Part shown: in pieces, positions 17,811 through 19,512 of the stretch
Numbering within the stretch: position 1 is the stretch's first letter
How the letters are laid out: each line of letters begins with the position of its first letter
NCBI RefSeq assembly: GCF_035938995.1
Contig: NZ_DASZGI010000028.1
Span: 1-19,512 of the forward strand
DNA: 19,512 nucleotides
Origin: DASZGI01 sp035938995
GTDB taxonomy: Bacteria > Actinomycetota > Actinomycetes > Streptomycetales > Catenulisporaceae
Direction: 5' to 3'
Notes under the pieces: generated by a model
The model's database searches: none
What the model saw: the letters and a program-made list of their open reading frames with translations, nothing else
What the model was told of the DNA's origin: nothing
Translations under genes and position numbers: made by a program

Positions 17811-18857
17811 ATGGCGGCAGGAAGAATCGTCCTCATCTCCTTCTCCCCGCGCGTGGCGCCCGGCCTGCTCTCCGCCGCCGCGTGGCGGCTGATCACCACG
17901 GCCGGCGCCGTCGTGCACACCGGCTCGCCGGACCACCCCGCGCTGCCCTACCTCGACGACGCCGACGTGCAGATCGTGGTCTTCGACAGCGACGTGGACC
18001 CCCACGAGATCGCCCGCGACCTAGTGGGCCAGGCGCAGGCCGGCGCGACGGTGGCCTGGATCGCGGCCGACGACGGCGACCCCGAACTGACCCAGGCGCT
18101 CGGTGAGCAACTCGCGTTCGGCTCGGACGTCGAGCTGGAGCTGCTGCCCGGCAGCTACGACCTGCCCGGCGCCAAGGTCCTGGACCTCGTGCGGGTCATG
18201 GACCGGCTCCGCTCCCCGGGCGGCTGCCCTTGGGACGCCGAGCAGACGCACCAGTCGCTGGTGAAGTACCTGCTGGAGGAGGCCTACGAGACGGCCGAGA
18301 CCATCGAGGACGGGCACCCGGACGAGCCCGGCCCGGGCCGCGACGCCCTGCGCGAGGAACTCGGCGACGTGCTGCTGCAGGTCGCTTTCCACTCCCGTAT
18401 CGCCCAAGAGCACCCGGAAGACCCGTTCACCATCGACGACGTCGCGGAAGGGGTGGCGCGCAAGCTCATCGGCCGACACCCGCACGTCTTCGGGGGAGTG
18501 GTCGCCGAGACCGCCGCCGACGTCGAGGCGAACTGGGACAAGATCAAAGCCGCGGAGAAGGGTCGCACCTCGGCGGTCGAGGGGGTGCCGCTCGCCCAGC
18601 CCGCCCTTTCGCTGGCCGACAAGCTGTACAAGCGGGCGCGCAACGCGGGAGTCGCCGTCGAAGGGCCGGAACTGCCCCGTGAACTGCGCGAAAACATCAC
18701 GAATCCGGACGGCGTCGGACAGTTGCTGCTCGCCGTTGTCGTGCACGCCAGATCGCTCGGCGTGGACAGCGAGGAGGCGCTGCGCGCGGCGGCACGGGGC
18801 CTTCGCGACGAGATCGTGGCGCTGGAGCCCTCGCCGGACCCCAGAGCGGCAGGTTAG
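17811..18857 (+). CDS. mazG: Nucleoside triphosphate pyrophosphohydrolase MazG
   Basis: The 348-residue product belongs to MazG, which hydrolyses (d)NTPs to NMPs plus pyrophosphate and cleans damaged nucleotides from the pool. An N-terminal extension of about 120 residues (starting MAAGRIVLISFSPRVAPGLL) is typical of actinobacterial MazG and is not catalytic. The all-alpha pyrophosphatase domain follows: VMDRLRSPGGCPWDAEQTHQ, then LLEEAYETAE with the E156-E157-x-x-E160 metal site, and EELGDVLLQV with Glu183-x-x-Asp186. After these come RKLIGRHPHVF and ANWDKIKAAEKG. The metal-binding EExxE and ExxD pairs are complete. Start ATG 17811 fits homology. There is no close ribosome-binding site, but TAACCT at 17798-17803 lies 7 bases before the ATG, so a second, leaderless promoter is possible in addition to read-through from mfd. 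Confidence 0.97.
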   Translation: MAAGRIVLISFSPRVAPGLLSAAAWRLITTAGAVVHTGSPDHPALPYLDDADVQIVVFDSDVDPHEIARDLVGQAQAGATVAWIAADDGDPELTQALGEQLAFGSDVELELLPGSYDLPGAKVLDLVRVMDRLRSPGGCPWDAEQTHQSLVKYLLEEAYETAETIEDGHPDEPGPGRDALREELGDVLLQVAFHSRIAQEHPEDPFTIDDVAEGVARKLIGRHPHVFGGVVAETAADVEANWDKIKAAEKGRTSAVEGVPLAQPALSLADKLYKRARNAGVAVEGPELPRELRENITNPDGVGQLLLAVVVHARSLGVDSEEALRAAARGLRDEIVALEPSPDPRAAG

Positions 18858-18916
18858 TCTGAATCGTGTACCGGACGAAACGGCCCGGTCTCGTGATGCA
18901 GTAGGAGAGTCGGATC

Positions 18917-19195
18917 ATGCTTAGAGGCGCGTTCGAGGGCTGGCATATCGTCCTCATTCTCGGGGTCGTCGTGGTGCTGTTCGGCTCCCGCAAGCTCCCC
19001 GACGCCGCCCGCTCCGTCGGCCAGTCGCTGCGCATCTTCAAGTCCGAGATGAAGGCGGCGGCCCAGGACGACCGGCCGGCCCAGTCGACCGCCGCGCCCG
19101 TCGCGCCGCAGGCCGTGGAGGGCAGGGTCGTCAATCAGCCGACCGCGCAGCCGGCGGACGCGGTGCCGCAGAGCACGACGACCCCCCAGGCGTAA
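18917..19195 (+). CDS. tatA: Sec-independent (twin-arginine) translocase component TatA
   Basis: The 92-residue product has the TatA/TatE layout: a short N-terminus with a polar residue (Glu7) before one membrane helix (about 9-23, WHIVLILGVVVVLFG), the FGSRKLPDAARSVGQSL hinge and amphipathic helix, then a flexible Ala/Pro/Gln/Thr-rich tail. TatA forms the variable ring that lets folded proteins cross the cytoplasmic membrane with TatBC. TatC is not in the window, which is common because tatA can stand apart. A second TatA-like or TatB-like copy elsewhere cannot be excluded, but the length and lack of an extended charged helix favour TatA. AGGAG lies 9 bases before ATG 18917. The gene starts 59 bases after mazG and may be co-transcribed with it. 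A hairpin follows at 19213-19247. Confidence 0.93.
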   Translation: MLRGAFEGWHIVLILGVVVVLFGSRKLPDAARSVGQSLRIFKSEMKAAAQDDRPAQSTAAPVAPQAVEGRVVNQPTAQPADAVPQSTTTPQA

Positions 19196-19212
19196 GCACG
19201 TACGAGGTTTCC

Positions 19213-19247
19213 AGCGCGCCGTCGGCCTCAGAGTCGACCGGCGCGCT
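19213..19247 (+). terminator. Hairpin terminator after tatA
   Basis: AGCGCGCCG (19213-19221) and CGGCGCGCT (19239-19247) pair perfectly over 9 bp. The stem continues with TCG/CGA across a one-base bulge. It lies 17 bases after the tatA stop and likely ends the mfd-mazG-tatA transcript; there is no U-tract. Confidence 0.65.
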
Positions 19248-19356
19248 CGGTGTGTCCTGAACCGCCCCGGCGAACCGCCGCTAGGCCGCCTTACCCCGAC
19301 TGTCCCGGCTTCAGCTCTTTTGGTCCCAACGTGGCTTCGACGTGCCAGGTTGATAG

Positions 19357-19366
19357 CACGATCGTG
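19357..19366. promoter_or_regulatory. Perfect 10-bp palindrome, possible operator
   Basis: CACGATCGTG lies 54 bases before the GTG of the edge gene. A TTGATA hexamer (19350-19355) directly upstream could be a -35 element, which would place the palindrome inside the promoter spacer. Autorepression by the ribbon-helix-helix protein is a plausible use, but this is inference. Confidence 0.35.
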
Positions 19367-19420
19367 TGAATAGCGGAACTCTGACTTCCCTCATTCCGCC
19401 CGCGGGTGCAGGCTGATCTC

Positions 19421-19512
19421 GTGGAACCCGAACTTTCGCTGCCGTCCCGAGTAAGGGAGCAACTGGCCGCATACGCCCGGAGCTCCGGGCGCGCGGAGTC
19501 CGAGATCATGGC
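19421..19512 (+). CDS. Probable ribbon-helix-helix protein, 5' part only
   Basis: From GTG 19421 the frame stays open to the window end and gives EPELSLPSRVREQLAAYARS, then SGRAESEIMA. A short beta-strand of alternating residues (ELSLPSRV), a helix (REQLAAYARSSG), a turn and a second helix start (AESEI) is the pattern of CopG/Arc/ParD-type DNA-binding proteins, often antitoxins or small regulators. Only about 30 residues are visible, so this rests on pattern alone. The ribosome-binding site is weak (AGG about 8 bases upstream). A palindrome upstream at 19357-19366 fits autoregulation. A partner gene, if any, lies beyond the window. Confidence 0.45.
   Translation, partial: MEPELSLPSRVREQLAAYARSSGRAESEIM

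Overview
The window is strongly G+C-rich DNA with dense, long genes and overlapping shadow frames. It looks chromosomal and actinobacterial, probably from the Streptomycetales/Catenulisporales neighbourhood. This rests on base composition, GTG starts, the actinobacterial style of MazG (N-terminal extension), TatA, tricorn protease, and an uroporphyrinogen-III synthase fused to an OmpR-type DNA-binding domain. Genus assignment is inference. I see no rRNA, tRNA, CRISPR array, transposase or prophage gene.

Layout from left to right. (1) 28-1236 (+) is a single-pass membrane protein with a long Pro/Gly/Gln-rich cytoplasmic tail. (2) 1298-4005 is a sirohaem/nitrite-assimilation cluster: a lone nirD on the minus strand, divergent from a HemD-winged-helix fusion and a CbiX/SirB-type chelatase. 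A GlnR-box-like site lies in the divergent region. (3) A large inverted repeat (4041-4095) separates it from a tricorn protease on the minus strand (4107-7418), which is divergent from purU (7585-8460). (4) 8508-9005 is a small cupin gene whose 5' end runs into the remnant of a TetR-type regulator (about 8940-9092, plus strand), a sign of past rearrangement. (5) 9093-9637 is a gene-free stretch, relatively A+T-rich in its 9226-9345 part, carrying six DnaA-box-like 9-mers. It is not oriC and is a candidate DnaA-titration or DnaA-regulated locus. (6) ppc (9638-12463, minus) and a WHH-nuclease-like/SUKH fusion protein (12602-13621, minus) follow. (7) A 580-base gene-poor region leads into mfd-mazG-tatA on the plus strand (14202-19195), closed by a hairpin. 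(8) At the right edge the start of a probable ribbon-helix-helix protein runs off the window, with a perfect 10-bp palindrome upstream.

How the genes fit together. NirD, the HemD fusion and the chelatase all belong to making or using sirohaem enzymes for nitrite or sulfite reduction. PurU and Ppc are central metabolism (one-carbon/purine balance and anaplerosis). Mfd and MazG are genome and nucleotide-pool housekeeping, and TatA is protein export. The less ordinary elements are the DnaA-box cluster, the WHH-SUKH fusion with a mutated catalytic motif, the TetR/cupin junction, and two mutually exclusive hairpins in the mfd leader.
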